Assembly: GCA_016930595.1 (NCBI GenBank)
Contig: JAFGGJ010000060.1
Location: 1-38,304, forward strand
DNA from: Planctomycetota bacterium
Lineage (GTDB): Bacteria > Planctomycetota > SZUA-567 > JAFGGJ01
Direction of reading: 5' to 3'
DNA: 38,304 bases
Numbering within the stretch: the stretch's first letter is position 1; the number at the start of each line of letters is the position of its first letter. Shown piece after piece: positions 1 to 7,048 of this stretch. The notes beneath the pieces are model-generated. The model saw only the letters and a list, made by a program, of their open reading frames with translations. It searched no databases and had not been told where the DNA came from. A program made the translations under genes and the position numbers.

Positions 1-138
1 GAGTCGAACATCCGCGACGCCAACATTGCGGAGGAGACGACGAACTTCACGAAGTACCAGATACTCACGCAGGCGGGCGTCGCCGTGTTGGCCCAGGCCA
101 ACGTCGTGAGTCAGAACGTGCTTCAGCTTTTGGGCTAA
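1..138 (+). CDS. Flagellin, C-terminal end (partial)
   Basis: The reading frame is open from the left edge and ends with TAA at 136-138, giving the last 45 residues of a flagellin, the filament subunit of the flagellum. The tail reads [20 protein letters not shown] and then [14 protein letters not shown]. This is the classic flagellin D0 C-terminal helix: an A(D/N)-E-(E/T) segment, a K-x-Q-IL-x-QAG core and a terminal hydrophobic Q-x-x-LQLLG. In the assembled filament this helix packs in the inner core. The gene starts outside the window. flaG and fliS follow on the same strand, the usual order in a late flagellar operon. I cannot tell which flagellin paralogue this is because the variable domains are missing. 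Confidence 0.95.
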   Translation, partial: ESNIRDANIAEETTNFTKYQILTQAGVAVLAQANVVSQNVLQLLG

Positions 139-205
139 AAAGGGATGAGCTTGCCTGGAAGGCCTGCAGTGGTTGCAGGTCTGGGAGGCAGGGAGGCAGA
201 GAGTT

Positions 206-604
206 ATGCCTAGCATGGACATGATACAGATGGGAGTCGGCCGGCAAGTCCGCCTGCCGGGCCCCGGTGTCCGCCAGGGTGCTCAGACCGCCTTTCCCAG
301 CCAAGGGACCGCCGGTGGCGCAAGCCTGGTTGAACAGGTGCGCGGCGGCGGTGCCGGCAACGATGTCGCCGAGGTCACCGGACAGGAAAGCGGCGGTGCA
401 GCCGGTATGAAACAGCCGCCGAGCCTGGACGTTATCAGGAAGAACCTGAAGCTTTCCATATACGAGCCGACGGGCGACATGTACGCCAAGATCATCAATG
501 CTGATACCGGAGAGGTGGTGAAAACCATCCCGCCTGAAGCACTTCTGAGGACATGGGCCCGCATGGAGGAATACGTGGGCATGCTGCTGGACGACAAGGC
601 CTGA
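206..604 (+). CDS. flaG: FlaG family protein
   Basis: This 132-residue protein has a low-complexity Gly/Gln-rich first half and a FlaG-type second half (about residues 70-130). The second half contains LKLSIYEPTGDMYAKI, then DTGEVVKTIPPE, then an amphipathic helix. The beta-hairpin 'D..G..vkqIPpe' is diagnostic of FlaG, a small protein that influences filament length. I start at ATG 206 because GGGAGG (191-196) lies nine bases upstream. An in-frame TTG at 173 has no such site. It lies 67 bases after the flagellin stop and 11 bases before fliS, so it is probably co-transcribed with both. Confidence 0.88.
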   Translation: MPSMDMIQMGVGRQVRLPGPGVRQGAQTAFPSQGTAGGASLVEQVRGGGAGNDVAEVTGQESGGAAGMKQPPSLDVIRKNLKLSIYEPTGDMYAKIINADTGEVVKTIPPEALLRTWARMEEYVGMLLDDKA

Positions 605-615
605 GGAGAACGCTG

Positions 616-1050
616 TTGTGTGAAAACGAGGCAGGCAGGAGCTACATGGAAGCCGATATCCGGACGGCCGGTCCGCTGCGCTTGGTTGTTCTTGTATGCG
701 ACATAGGGATTGACCACCTGAGACGTGCGGCGGGAAACACTGCCGTAGCGGACAGGGATGAATTCGTGGCGCATACAGGGAAGGCGCGCGAGGCGCTGAT
801 GGAGCTGATGGAGGCGCTGGCGCCGGAGAAATGTCCGGCGGTAGCGGGCAACCTGCTGGCCTTGTACGGCTATTTTTTCCGGAGGATAACCGAAGCACGC
901 GTCGATCTGGACGCGGAACCGCTGAAAGAGGTGATGAAGCTCTGGAGCGAACTGCGCGACGGGTGGAATCAACTGCTGGAACAAGGACTGGCGGGATCCG
1001 CAACGGCGGGTGCGATGGAGACCGGGAAGGTAGTATCAGTTACCGGTTAA
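616..1050 (+). CDS. fliS: Flagellar export chaperone FliS
   Basis: FliS binds the C-terminal helix of newly made flagellin in the cytoplasm and keeps it from polymerising before export. The 144-residue product shows the family pattern: a Tyr followed by a TAxPxxL motif (SYMEADIRTAGPLRLV), a KAREALMELMEAL helix, then NLLALYGYFFRRITEA and a final EVMKLWSELRDGW. I start at TTG 616, which has GAGGAG at 603-608. This start also keeps the N-terminal Tyr at the spacing seen in FliS. ATG 646 (AGGAG at 637-641) is the alternative and would lose that Tyr. The usual 'YDG' after the TAxP motif is replaced by 'CDI', a modest divergence. A strong terminator follows. Confidence 0.85.
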   Translation: MCENEAGRSYMEADIRTAGPLRLVVLVCDIGIDHLRRAAGNTAVADRDEFVAHTGKAREALMELMEALAPEKCPAVAGNLLALYGYFFRRITEARVDLDAEPLKEVMKLWSELRDGWNQLLEQGLAGSATAGAMETGKVVSVTG

Positions 1051-1065
1051 ACAGGCCGAACGAAT

Positions 1066-1106
1066 AAAGACCCTCACCGTTCCGCAAGGGCGGTGAGGGT
1101 CTTTTT
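1066..1106 (+). terminator. Rho-independent terminator of the flagellin-flaG-fliS operon
   Basis: A 14-bp perfect stem pairs AAAGACCCTCACCG (1066-1079) with CGGTGAGGGTCTTT (1091-1104) around an 11-base loop, followed by the T run ending at 1106. It sits 15 bases after the fliS stop. The A-run on the left arm also makes it potentially bidirectional. Confidence 0.93.
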
Positions 1107-1131
1107 ATGGGGAGCGATGGACCGTTTGCAC

Positions 1132-1160
1132 TTGACGCGTACGGGGCGGCGGCTTATGAT
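1132..1160 (+). promoter_or_regulatory. Sigma70-type promoter of the initiator tRNA
   Basis: TTGACG (1132-1137) and TATGAT (1155-1160) are separated by 17 bases. The predicted start near 1167 lies about five bases before the tRNA 5' end, as expected for a tRNA promoter. The preceding operon ends in a terminator at 1106, so an own promoter is needed here. Confidence 0.75.
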
Positions 1161-1171
1161 GAAATCACTGA

Positions 1172-1248
<77 letters not shown>

Positions 1249-1256
1249 AGATCGAG

Positions 1257-1294
1257 AAATAACCTGGGTGTCGCATGATGCCCAGGTTATTTTA
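1257..1294 (+). terminator. Terminator after tRNA-fMet
   Basis: The stem AATAACCTGGG (1258-1268) pairs with CCCAGGTTATT (1281-1291) across a 12-base loop and is followed by Ts. It lies ten bases beyond the tRNA and ends its transcript. Confidence 0.85.
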
Positions 1295-1401
1295 TGTTCC
1301 GGGCTGCGTTTCCGCTGTTTCCCGTTTTCTGCTTCTGGGTACCATATTGATACGGAACCATGCTTGCGAATGCGCTTTTTGAAAAATACAGGAGGATCCG
1401 G

Positions 1402-2631
1402 ATGACACAGGATACGAATCGCCCCGGCTATGAGGATGTTATGGAAAGCGTCGAGGAAGTCCGATCGCATCCCCTGTGCGATATCCGGATGCTTGGCAAA
1501 TCCGTGCAGGGACGCGATATCCCGCTGGTAACTCTGACCGACCCAGCCGTGCCCGACGACGACAAGCAGCATGCCCTTATACTCGCCGGAATGCACGGCA
1601 CCGAGGAAAGCGGCCGTTCGATCGCGCTTGAACTCATATCCTTCCTTGCTTCCGGAAGGGAAGAAGCCGCTGAGACTCTGCGCCGGCAGGTCGTCGCCGT
1701 CGTCCCGTGCAGCAACCCGGACGGTGCGGTCCTTGCCACGTACCGGAATGCCGAAGATGTGGATATCGCGCACACTTTCACATTCGATACCGCTGCCGGC
1801 ACGCCGGAGGGCCGTGCTATTGAACAGTTCGCCGTGCCGTTTGCGCCCGAAATCGTTGTGGACATCCACGGTCTTGCCGGCGGCAGCATGATGGACCGTG
1901 TGTGGTTTGAACAGCCGTGGCGTTTCACCCCGGACCGTTTCTTCCTTTCCGTTATCGGCAACGCGATGTCCGGCGCCGCTGAAGCGGCGGGGTTCCCGCA
2001 GCGGGAGGTTTCTCCGCCTTTAACCTGGAAGGAAGAAGAGATTGAAGGATTGCGGCTCGGCGGCAAGCTGGCTGCTGAATGCAAGTCGCTCGGCTTGGGT
2101 CTTGAAGCGATTGAACATTATTACCGTGAGCCTGAATGGCGTGCCGCCGGACTGGTTCGCCTCAGGAGACTCCTTCGATTCGGCAACGAGGATGAATTCG
2201 GACTCGGTGAACCCGGCTACCCGACTTCGCTCGTATCCGGCAGCCGCATCTGCGGCCTCAAGGCCCACGGCATCGATGCATCGAGCCGCAGGCGGAACCG
2301 CGTCGAATTGACCCGCTTCCTGGCGACCAATTGGGCTATCGTCGATCGAGGTGCCGACGGACTCGACAAGTGTGCCAGGGTCCTGGTTGAATCGAAAGGG
2401 GCGAACGGGCCGAACCCCCGGCGTTTTGCAGTGCTGTTGCGTGTCAGAAAACCCTGCGAAATACAAACGATTCAGTGGGAAAACGAAGCGCTCGAGGAAA
2501 ACGACGAGCATGGTTACCGGATATGGGAAGATGCCAATTCCAGGCTCATCCAGGTGAATCTCCAGGCTCCTCTTGGCGGACCGGGCCGTCTGGTTACCGT
2601 TCGGTACGATTGCCCGTTCTTTCATTCCTGA
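1402..2631 (+). CDS. M14-family zinc carboxypeptidase-like protein
   Basis: This 409-residue protein resembles M14 metallocarboxypeptidases and related succinylglutamate desuccinylase-type enzymes. Visible active-site elements are the zinc motif HxxE in GMHGTEES (His65, Glu68), the NPDG segment followed by a YRN substrate-binding stretch, and the third zinc ligand in VVDIHG (His156). A region beyond about residue 260 looks like a separate C-terminal domain of unknown role. The start at ATG 1402 is set by AGGAGG at 1390-1395; an in-frame ATG at 1360 lacks such a site. No signal peptide is seen, so it probably acts in the cytoplasm on a peptide or an acylated amino acid. It stands alone between tRNA-fMet and an exported protein gene. 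The substrate cannot be read from the sequence. Confidence 0.8.
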   Translation: MTQDTNRPGYEDVMESVEEVRSHPLCDIRMLGKSVQGRDIPLVTLTDPAVPDDDKQHALILAGMHGTEESGRSIALELISFLASGREEAAETLRRQVVAVVPCSNPDGAVLATYRNAEDVDIAHTFTFDTAAGTPEGRAIEQFAVPFAPEIVVDIHGLAGGSMMDRVWFEQPWRFTPDRFFLSVIGNAMSGAAEAAGFPQREVSPPLTWKEEEIEGLRLGGKLAAECKSLGLGLEAIEHYYREPEWRAAGLVRLRRLLRFGNEDEFGLGEPGYPTSLVSGSRICGLKAHGIDASSRRRNRVELTRFLATNWAIVDRGADGLDKCARVLVESKGANGPNPRRFAVLLRVRKPCEIQTIQWENEALEENDEHGYRIWEDANSRLIQVNLQAPLGGPGRLVTVRYDCPFFHS

Positions 2632-2851
2632 CAGGGCTTATCGGTATCACCGTGATGAAATGGCGGCAGCGGAAGCCGTCTTGTATGCGGAAAACCGTAC
2701 TCGCGCGGCCCGGTACGAAACAGCGACGATGTCAAGCATTAGAAACCGGATGGCAATAGCGATGTCGCGTCTGCTGCGGTGCCGTGTATAATTGTCTCAG
2801 AGGGGCGAATGTTTCCATCTGGCAGCCTTGTTATCTGTATGGAGGTGCGTC
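2632..2851 (+). other. Intergenic region, no gene recognised; possible -10 element
   Basis: These 220 bases contain only short overlapping ORFs with no ribosome-binding site or recognisable product. TATAAT at 2787-2792 could be the -10 element of the following gene, but I see no convincing -35 sequence 16-18 bases upstream. Confidence 0.35.
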
Positions 2852-3853
2852 ATGTCGAGACGGTTCACGCTGTTACTGGTTGGATGCATGTGCACGATCT
2901 GTGCTTCCACGGGCCGTGGGCGCGCGGAAGAGGCGGACTACTTCGGCTTCGCGCAGGATATCCTCGAGGACGAGGGAAACGACGCCTACAGGGAGTACCT
3001 GTATTCACTGAACGCTCAGCAGTTGCTGATTATGGCGCGGCAGGCTACGGACATGTCGAGGCGGAAGGGGAAGCCCAAGGATATTGCCGAACTCACCACC
3101 CCGGTCGGCAACGCTCTTGCCGTCATGGGCACGAAAATGTCCAACAGGGAGCTTATCGACATTGCCTTCAGAGAAATCCTCGACACCAGCGAAAACTGGT
3201 TGTTGCGTTTCCAGTTCATTATCAAGATCAAGACCATGAATGAGCAGAAGGGGCTTACGGCTGTCGAGCAATATGCCGTGTACGGGCTGTTCCAGGACAT
3301 CGTCGCCGATGGGGACATGGAGACGATTGTGCGCGCGAGCGCGGTGATGGGCCTCGGCTATAATGCCCACTATCTTTTTACCCGCCATTACGAGCAGGAT
3401 GCGGAGTACGTGAACGCCCTGAAAGACGGCAAAACCGACACGCGCAGCGCGGTCATGGGGGCGGCAAAGCGGACGCCCGGCAATCCTTTTCAACGTCAAC
3501 TCAGGAATGTGATCTCGATACTGCTCAGGATCGCCGCCGACTCCAAGGCACCGGCAATGCTCAGGCAGGCCGCCGCAGAAGCTCTCAGGCAACCTATGGA
3601 CGTCTGCATGGACGACAAATTCATGGAAGAGACGCACGGTATCATTGCGGAAACAGTCAAGGACAGGTCGGTTCCGCAGGAGACGGTTTTCCCCCTTGCC
3701 GCCTACCTCGTCGATTACTATGCCGACACGGGTACCGTTGATATCCTTGTGGAGAGGCTCGCCGATGCCAGAACGCCGTTTGCCAGGAATATCGGCTCGC
3801 AAGTGATAGCGAAGATGAGACAGGTCATCGAGGCCGCCAAGACCGCCGAATAG
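2852..3853 (+). CDS. Exported alpha-helical protein of unknown function
   Basis: The 333-residue product begins with a signal peptide (basic MSRR, then a hydrophobic core) with likely cleavage after GRGRA near residue 25. LVGC at residues 9-12 resembles a lipobox but would leave a very short signal, so lipidation is uncertain. The mature part looks almost wholly helical. Its tandem helices, including stretches such as LRQAAAEALRQ, suggest HEAT-like repeats. No catalytic motif is visible. ATG 2852 is chosen because GGAGG lies at 2841-2845; the reading frame stays open to 2792 without another ribosome-binding site. I do not recognise the family. It probably acts outside the cytoplasmic membrane as a scaffold or binding protein. 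Confidence 0.75.
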   Translation: MSRRFTLLLVGCMCTICASTGRGRAEEADYFGFAQDILEDEGNDAYREYLYSLNAQQLLIMARQATDMSRRKGKPKDIAELTTPVGNALAVMGTKMSNRELIDIAFREILDTSENWLLRFQFIIKIKTMNEQKGLTAVEQYAVYGLFQDIVADGDMETIVRASAVMGLGYNAHYLFTRHYEQDAEYVNALKDGKTDTRSAVMGAAKRTPGNPFQRQLRNVISILLRIAADSKAPAMLRQAAAEALRQPMDVCMDDKFMEETHGIIAETVKDRSVPQETVFPLAAYLVDYYADTGTVDILVERLADARTPFARNIGSQVIAKMRQVIEAAKTAE

Positions 3854-3875
3854 CCGTGGAGCGGAAGGGCGAAGC

Positions 3876-3952
3876 TGGCGCGCCAGGGAGGATTCGAACC
3901 CCCGACCCTCGGATTAGAAATCCGATGCTCTATCCGGCTGAGCTACTGGCGC
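3876..3952 (-). tRNA. tRNA-Arg (anticodon UCU)
   Basis: This is a 77-nt cloverleaf on the minus strand with an acceptor stem GCGCCAG/CTGGCGC, discriminator G and encoded CCA (plus-strand TGG at 3876-3878). The anticodon loop TTTCTAA lies in a TCGGA/TCCGA stem, giving anticodon UCU, which reads AGA and AGG. The T-loop is TTCGAAT. Confidence 0.95.
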
Positions 3953-3974
3953 GCAGGACGGAACACATGATCTT

Positions 3975-4003
3975 ATGATATAGCAATATGCCGACAGCCG
4001 CAA
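3975..4003 (-). promoter_or_regulatory. Candidate promoter of tRNA-Arg
   Basis: On the minus strand, TTGCGG (4003-3998) and TATCAT (3980-3975) are 17 bases apart. The -10 matches consensus in five of six positions, the -35 in three. The start would fall near 3968, 16 bases before the tRNA. Confidence 0.45.
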
Positions 4004-4028
4004 GCAGCATGTTTCGCGGCGGCAGGCG

Positions 4029-4673
4029 CTACCAACGTATGCATTCCGGCGGCGCGTGGGCGAGGTCCGCGGCAAACCAGTCAGCGCCGGCCAGTTGTTG
4101 GGGGGTAAAGCTGGTGGTAATGGCAAGGCAGCGCGCTCCGGCGGCTTTTGCAGCGGCCACGCCGTTGACGGCATCTTCCACAACCAGGCAGGAGACGCCT
4201 TCGACGCCGAGCCGTTGAGCGGCGGTAAGGAAAATTTCAGGATGGGGCTTTCTTCTGGAAACATCCAGCCCGTTGACGACGGCGTCAAAGGTGGAGGGCG
4301 GGAGGTTTATTTCGTGCAGGTTCGTAAGCATTTTTCTCTTGTCTGCACTGGTGGCGATCGCAAGCTTGAGGCCGGCCGAGCGGCATCCGGCTATGAAGTC
4401 GATGGCGCCGGGGAGCGGCGAAAGCCTGCCCTTGACTATGTCGTCGTAGATTTCATAGGTGCGCGCCTTGTCGCGGTCGATATCGATAGCGAATCCGTAT
4501 TTCTCGGCTACACCGCCGAGGTAGCGGTTTTCGCCGGCGCCGACGAAGGGCAGAAAATCAGCGGGAGAGACGGTGACGCCGTGTTCCGCAAACATCATCA
4601 CGGCGGCTTCGCATATGAAGGGCTCGGAATCGAGCAGCACACCGTCCATGTCAAAGATGACGCCTTGTATCAC
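4029..4673 (-). CDS. HAD-superfamily phosphatase (beta-phosphoglucomutase-like)
   Basis: This 214-residue hydrolase of the haloacid dehalogenase superfamily acts on a phosphorylated small molecule via an aspartyl-phosphate. Motif I is VIFDMDGVLLDSEP (nucleophile Asp8, acid/base Asp10). Motif II is the Thr/Ser in ATSA. Motif III is the Lys in RRKPHPEIF, and motif IV is VVEDAVNG. The helical cap between motifs I and II makes it subfamily IA, the group of beta-phosphoglucomutase and phosphoglycolate phosphatase. The start is GTG 4673, with no strong ribosome-binding site. It lies 30 bases behind the COG2122 gene and is probably the last gene of that operon. The substrate is unknown. Confidence 0.85.
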   Translation of the reverse strand: MIQGVIFDMDGVLLDSEPFICEAAVMMFAEHGVTVSPADFLPFVGAGENRYLGGVAEKYGFAIDIDRDKARTYEIYDDIVKGRLSPLPGAIDFIAGCRSAGLKLAIATSADKRKMLTNLHEINLPPSTFDAVVNGLDVSRRKPHPEIFLTAAQRLGVEGVSCLVVEDAVNGVAAAKAAGARCLAITTSFTPQQLAGADWFAADLAHAPPECIRW

Positions 4674-4703
4674 AGGAAGAGCCTTTCATGCCGAAGGAGA
4701 CCG

Positions 4704-5441
4704 TCAGAGGGGAACGATTTTGAAGCCTTTTCCTTCAACCGCAATGGCATTGCCCAGGACGGCGATGGCGCCGATGACGCCGGGAAGGCCGAGGCACCAT
4801 TCGACGGCGGACTTCAGGTGGCTGTGACGCACTATGCGGTTCGCCAGTGCGGTGGCACAGGCGTCGGCAAGCGCCGCCGTATCCGCGATAACCGTAGCTG
4901 CATCGGCTTTCCCCAGCGACAGGGAAGGCCCGATGGTGGCGCTGGAAGTAGCGATCCCGACGCCGTTGGGATGAGGAGGCAGTTCCAGGCCGATGCGGTC
5001 CCGGAATTCACCTTCGCCGGCGTAGACTCCCGCCACCCTGGGCTGAGTCGTTGCCATGAAGATGTCCCCGCCGTTCTCGACGATTACTTCCGGGGACTTC
5101 GGCATTATGGATCTGCCGACTTCTTCGGCAATAGCCCCTGCGACGGCAGCCATGGGGCCGACGCCCGCTATGGAAGCCGATGCGGCCATGGTACGCACAA
5201 TGTCGGGAGCATCGGCTCCAGGGGAGTAGGGTTCGAGCGTGCTGGCGAAGGCGGGATCCACCTCTACGTAGTCCTGAAGTGGAATGCGGATTTTGTGAAG
5301 GGCACTGGTGGCCAGTTCGGTGAGTTCGGTCCGGGCGGCGATGAGCAGGTCGGACTGGCTTTCGATGACGCGGAAGACCGTAAGCCCGTCCGGATGCATC
5401 CACTGGCGGTAAAAACGGGTGATTGGTTCGGGTCTGGGCAT
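4704..5441 (-). CDS. UPF0280 / COG2122 ApbE-like protein
   Basis: This 245-residue protein matches the UPF0280 family, distant relatives of the FAD:protein FMN transferase ApbE. Family hallmarks are GVGPMAAVAGAIAEEVG around residue 100 and VIVENGGDIFM soon after, followed by the PPHPNGVGIATSSATIG stretch. From established work, the COG2122 member of Methanosarcina supports sulfide assimilation into homocysteine; whether that holds here is inference. Its ATG shares one base with the TGA of the upstream aminotransferase (TGATG), so the two are translationally coupled. The COG1900 and ferredoxin partners known from methanogens are not in this window. No signal peptide or lipobox is present, unlike true ApbE. 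Confidence 0.82.
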   Translation of the reverse strand: MPRPEPITRFYRQWMHPDGLTVFRVIESQSDLLIAARTELTELATSALHKIRIPLQDYVEVDPAFASTLEPYSPGADAPDIVRTMAASASIAGVGPMAAVAGAIAEEVGRSIMPKSPEVIVENGGDIFMATTQPRVAGVYAGEGEFRDRIGLELPPHPNGVGIATSSATIGPSLSLGKADAATVIADTAALADACATALANRIVRHSHLKSAVEWCLGLPGVIGAIAVLGNAIAVEGKGFKIVPL

Positions 5442-6562
5442 CAGGAATTCCCGGCTGCTAGTGAGAGGGCAAGATTGTTCAGAATGGCGACGCCCTTGTC
5501 AATAGTTTCGTCTTCCGCAGCGAAACTGATACGAAAATGAGTGTCGAGTTCGCTGAAGACGGAACCCGGAATGACGAGGAGATTGTTTTCTACGGCTTTC
5601 ATGCAGAAATCCGTACCGGACAAACCTTCAACTGGCACTTGTGGAAAGGCGTAGAAGGCGCCTCCAGGAGGAGACAGGCGGAAGGACGGGCCAAGCCCGT
5701 TGACAACACGATCACGCTTGGCTGCGTATTCGGCGTTCCTGTCGGAAGTGTCTGCGTTGAGCACGGTAAGTGCGGCCCACTGCATGGGCTGCGGGGCGCA
5801 TACGTAGGTGAACTGCTGAAGCTTGATCATTTCGTTGATGATTTCAGACGGACCGACGGCGAAGCCAATACGCCAGCCGGTCATGGAAGCCGATTTCGAC
5901 AGCGCATTTATCGTAACGGTGTCCGGATAAACTGAACCGGGGGAGAAGGGCGGTGCGTCAAAGGCGAAACAGTCGTAGACTTCGTCGGAAATAATCGTAA
6001 CGCCGTGAGCGGCGGCTATTGCCGCTATGTCACGGACGGCTTGTTCCGGGTAGAGCGCGCCCGTGGGATTATTAGGAGAGTTGAGGAGTATAGCCCTGGT
6101 GCGGGGTGTAACGAGGGGCTCGATGACGTCGGGGCGGGGTATGAAATCGGGATAGGTGTTGTAATAAACCGGTGTGGCTCCGGCGGCGGTGACCAGTTGC
6201 TTGTAAGAAACAAAATACGGGTCCGGGACAAGGACTTCGTCTCCGGGGCCGGCGAGAGCCATGATGGAAAGCGTGAGAGGACCGGAAGCGCCGGGGCTGA
6301 CGATGACGGTGTCATGGAGGACATTCCTGCGGGAGAACCATTGCGATACGGCTTCACGCAGTTCGGGTATGCCGGGAGAGGGGGTGTAGTTGTTCCTGCC
6401 GTCGCGTATGGCCTTGACGGCAGCCTCCCGGGCTGCTTCCGGGACGTCGAAATGGGGCTGGCCTATGCTGAGATTTACCGGGTCGGGCAGAGAAGCCGCA
6501 AGGTCGAAGACTCTGCGAATACCGGAGGCTTTGATATTCTTCATACGGTCTGCGATATGCAT
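5441..6562 (-). CDS. PLP-dependent class I/II aminotransferase
   Basis: This 373-residue fold-type I aminotransferase is of the aspartate/alanine aminotransferase kind. The PLP lysine lies in ALSKSASMTGWRIGFAVG (about residue 223). Also visible are the cofactor-binding NSPNNPTGA, the Asp/Tyr pair in IISDEVYDCF and a C-terminal substrate-binding Arg in THFRISFA. It would move an amino group between an amino acid and 2-oxoglutarate or pyruvate in the cytoplasm. ATG 6562 is taken as the start; upstream GGGACGGGA is a weak ribosome-binding site, and ATG 6544 is an alternative. It is the first gene of a three-gene operon with the COG2122 protein and the HAD phosphatase. Substrate specificity cannot be read from sequence. 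Confidence 0.9.
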   Translation of the reverse strand: MHIADRMKNIKASGIRRVFDLAASLPDPVNLSIGQPHFDVPEAAREAAVKAIRDGRNNYTPSPGIPELREAVSQWFSRRNVLHDTVIVSPGASGPLTLSIMALAGPGDEVLVPDPYFVSYKQLVTAAGATPVYYNTYPDFIPRPDVIEPLVTPRTRAILLNSPNNPTGALYPEQAVRDIAAIAAAHGVTIISDEVYDCFAFDAPPFSPGSVYPDTVTINALSKSASMTGWRIGFAVGPSEIINEMIKLQQFTYVCAPQPMQWAALTVLNADTSDRNAEYAAKRDRVVNGLGPSFRLSPPGGAFYAFPQVPVEGLSGTDFCMKAVENNLLVIPGSVFSELDTHFRISFAAEDETIDKGVAILNNLALSLAAGNS

Positions 6563-6603
6563 GCAATCCCGTCCCGCTTCAGCATGGCAAGGGGGGGCCG
6601 TAA

Positions 6604-6637
6604 AAGAAAAAGGCCGCCATGCGGTGAACGGCGGCCG
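6604..6637 (-). terminator. Terminator of the small basic protein gene
   Basis: Read on the minus strand, GGCCGCC (6636-6630) pairs with GGCGGCC (6618-6612) around an 11-base loop and is followed by a T-rich run (6611-6604). It lies about 22 bases after the stop of the 6659-6907 gene and separates it from the aminotransferase operon. Confidence 0.85.
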
Positions 6638-6658
6638 TGGAAAAAGGTCCGCGGGTGA

Positions 6659-6907
6659 TTATGCCTGCGGCTGAGCCTCGGTGCCTTCCGGCACCTGGGC
6701 AGCTTCTTCGCCCTCTTCCTTTTTCTTTGCGCCGCCTTTCTTGCTGGTTATTTTAATGTTACGGACTTTAGGGAGGCCGAAAGCCACGGCGTCTTTCTCG
6801 TCCCATTTGCCCGAGTCAATGAGTTTCTCGATGCGCTCGCGTTTATTGAGCACATTGCGATGTTTAATGAGGCCGCCGGCCGCCTTCAGACTCTGGTGAA
6901 GCGACAT
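6659..6907 (-). CDS. Small basic protein, TIGR04137-type
   Basis: This 82-residue protein opens with MSLHQSLKAAGGLIKHRNVL, then KRERIEKLIDSGKWDEKDAV and FGLPKVRNIKITSKK. This is the pattern of the small basic protein family found in Chlamydiae, Verrucomicrobia and other PVC bacteria, whose function is not established; its basic character suggests RNA or ribosome binding. Family members are usually about 60 residues. Here a Lys/Glu-rich tail of about 20 residues is added. ATG 6907 is set by GGAGG eight bases upstream, although the frame is open to 7030. A near-consensus promoter lies at 7002-7030 and a terminator at 6604-6637, so it is a single-gene, probably strongly expressed unit. Confidence 0.88.
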   Translation of the reverse strand: MSLHQSLKAAGGLIKHRNVLNKRERIEKLIDSGKWDEKDAVAFGLPKVRNIKITSKKGGAKKKEEGEEAAQVPEGTEAQPQA

Positions 6908-7001
6908 TACTAAATCCTCCAATGACAAGCAATCACTTGACACACAACAAGTTATGCTAAAGCATATCTCCCGGGAAAAGACAGGAACAAAGCCTGTCGC
7001 C

Positions 7002-7030
7002 ATTCTAATGAAGGGTGCCGCTCGTGTCAA
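7002..7030 (-). promoter_or_regulatory. Near-consensus promoter of the small basic protein gene
   Basis: On the minus strand, TTGACA (7030-7025) and TAGAAT (7007-7002) are separated by exactly 17 bases. The predicted start near 6995 gives a leader of about 88 bases that contains a TATGC/GCATA stem-loop (6966-6953). Confidence 0.8.
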
Positions 7031-7048
7031 GCGGGAAAAACATGCGGT

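Noticed and set aside
2475..2791. Short plus-strand ORFs after the M14 gene
   Set aside because: They overlap the real gene in other frames, lack ribosome-binding sites and show no domain.
4056..5540. Long plus-strand ORF (494 codons) opposite the HAD and COG2122 genes
   Set aside because: It is antisense to two recognisable genes with conserved motifs; high GC leaves such shadow frames open. No ribosome-binding site or known product.
6980..6998. GACAGG/CCTGTC hairpin followed by TTTT on the minus strand, terminator-like
   Set aside because: It overlaps the predicted transcription start of the small basic protein gene, so it would not be fully transcribed; there is no upstream gene on that strand that it would end.
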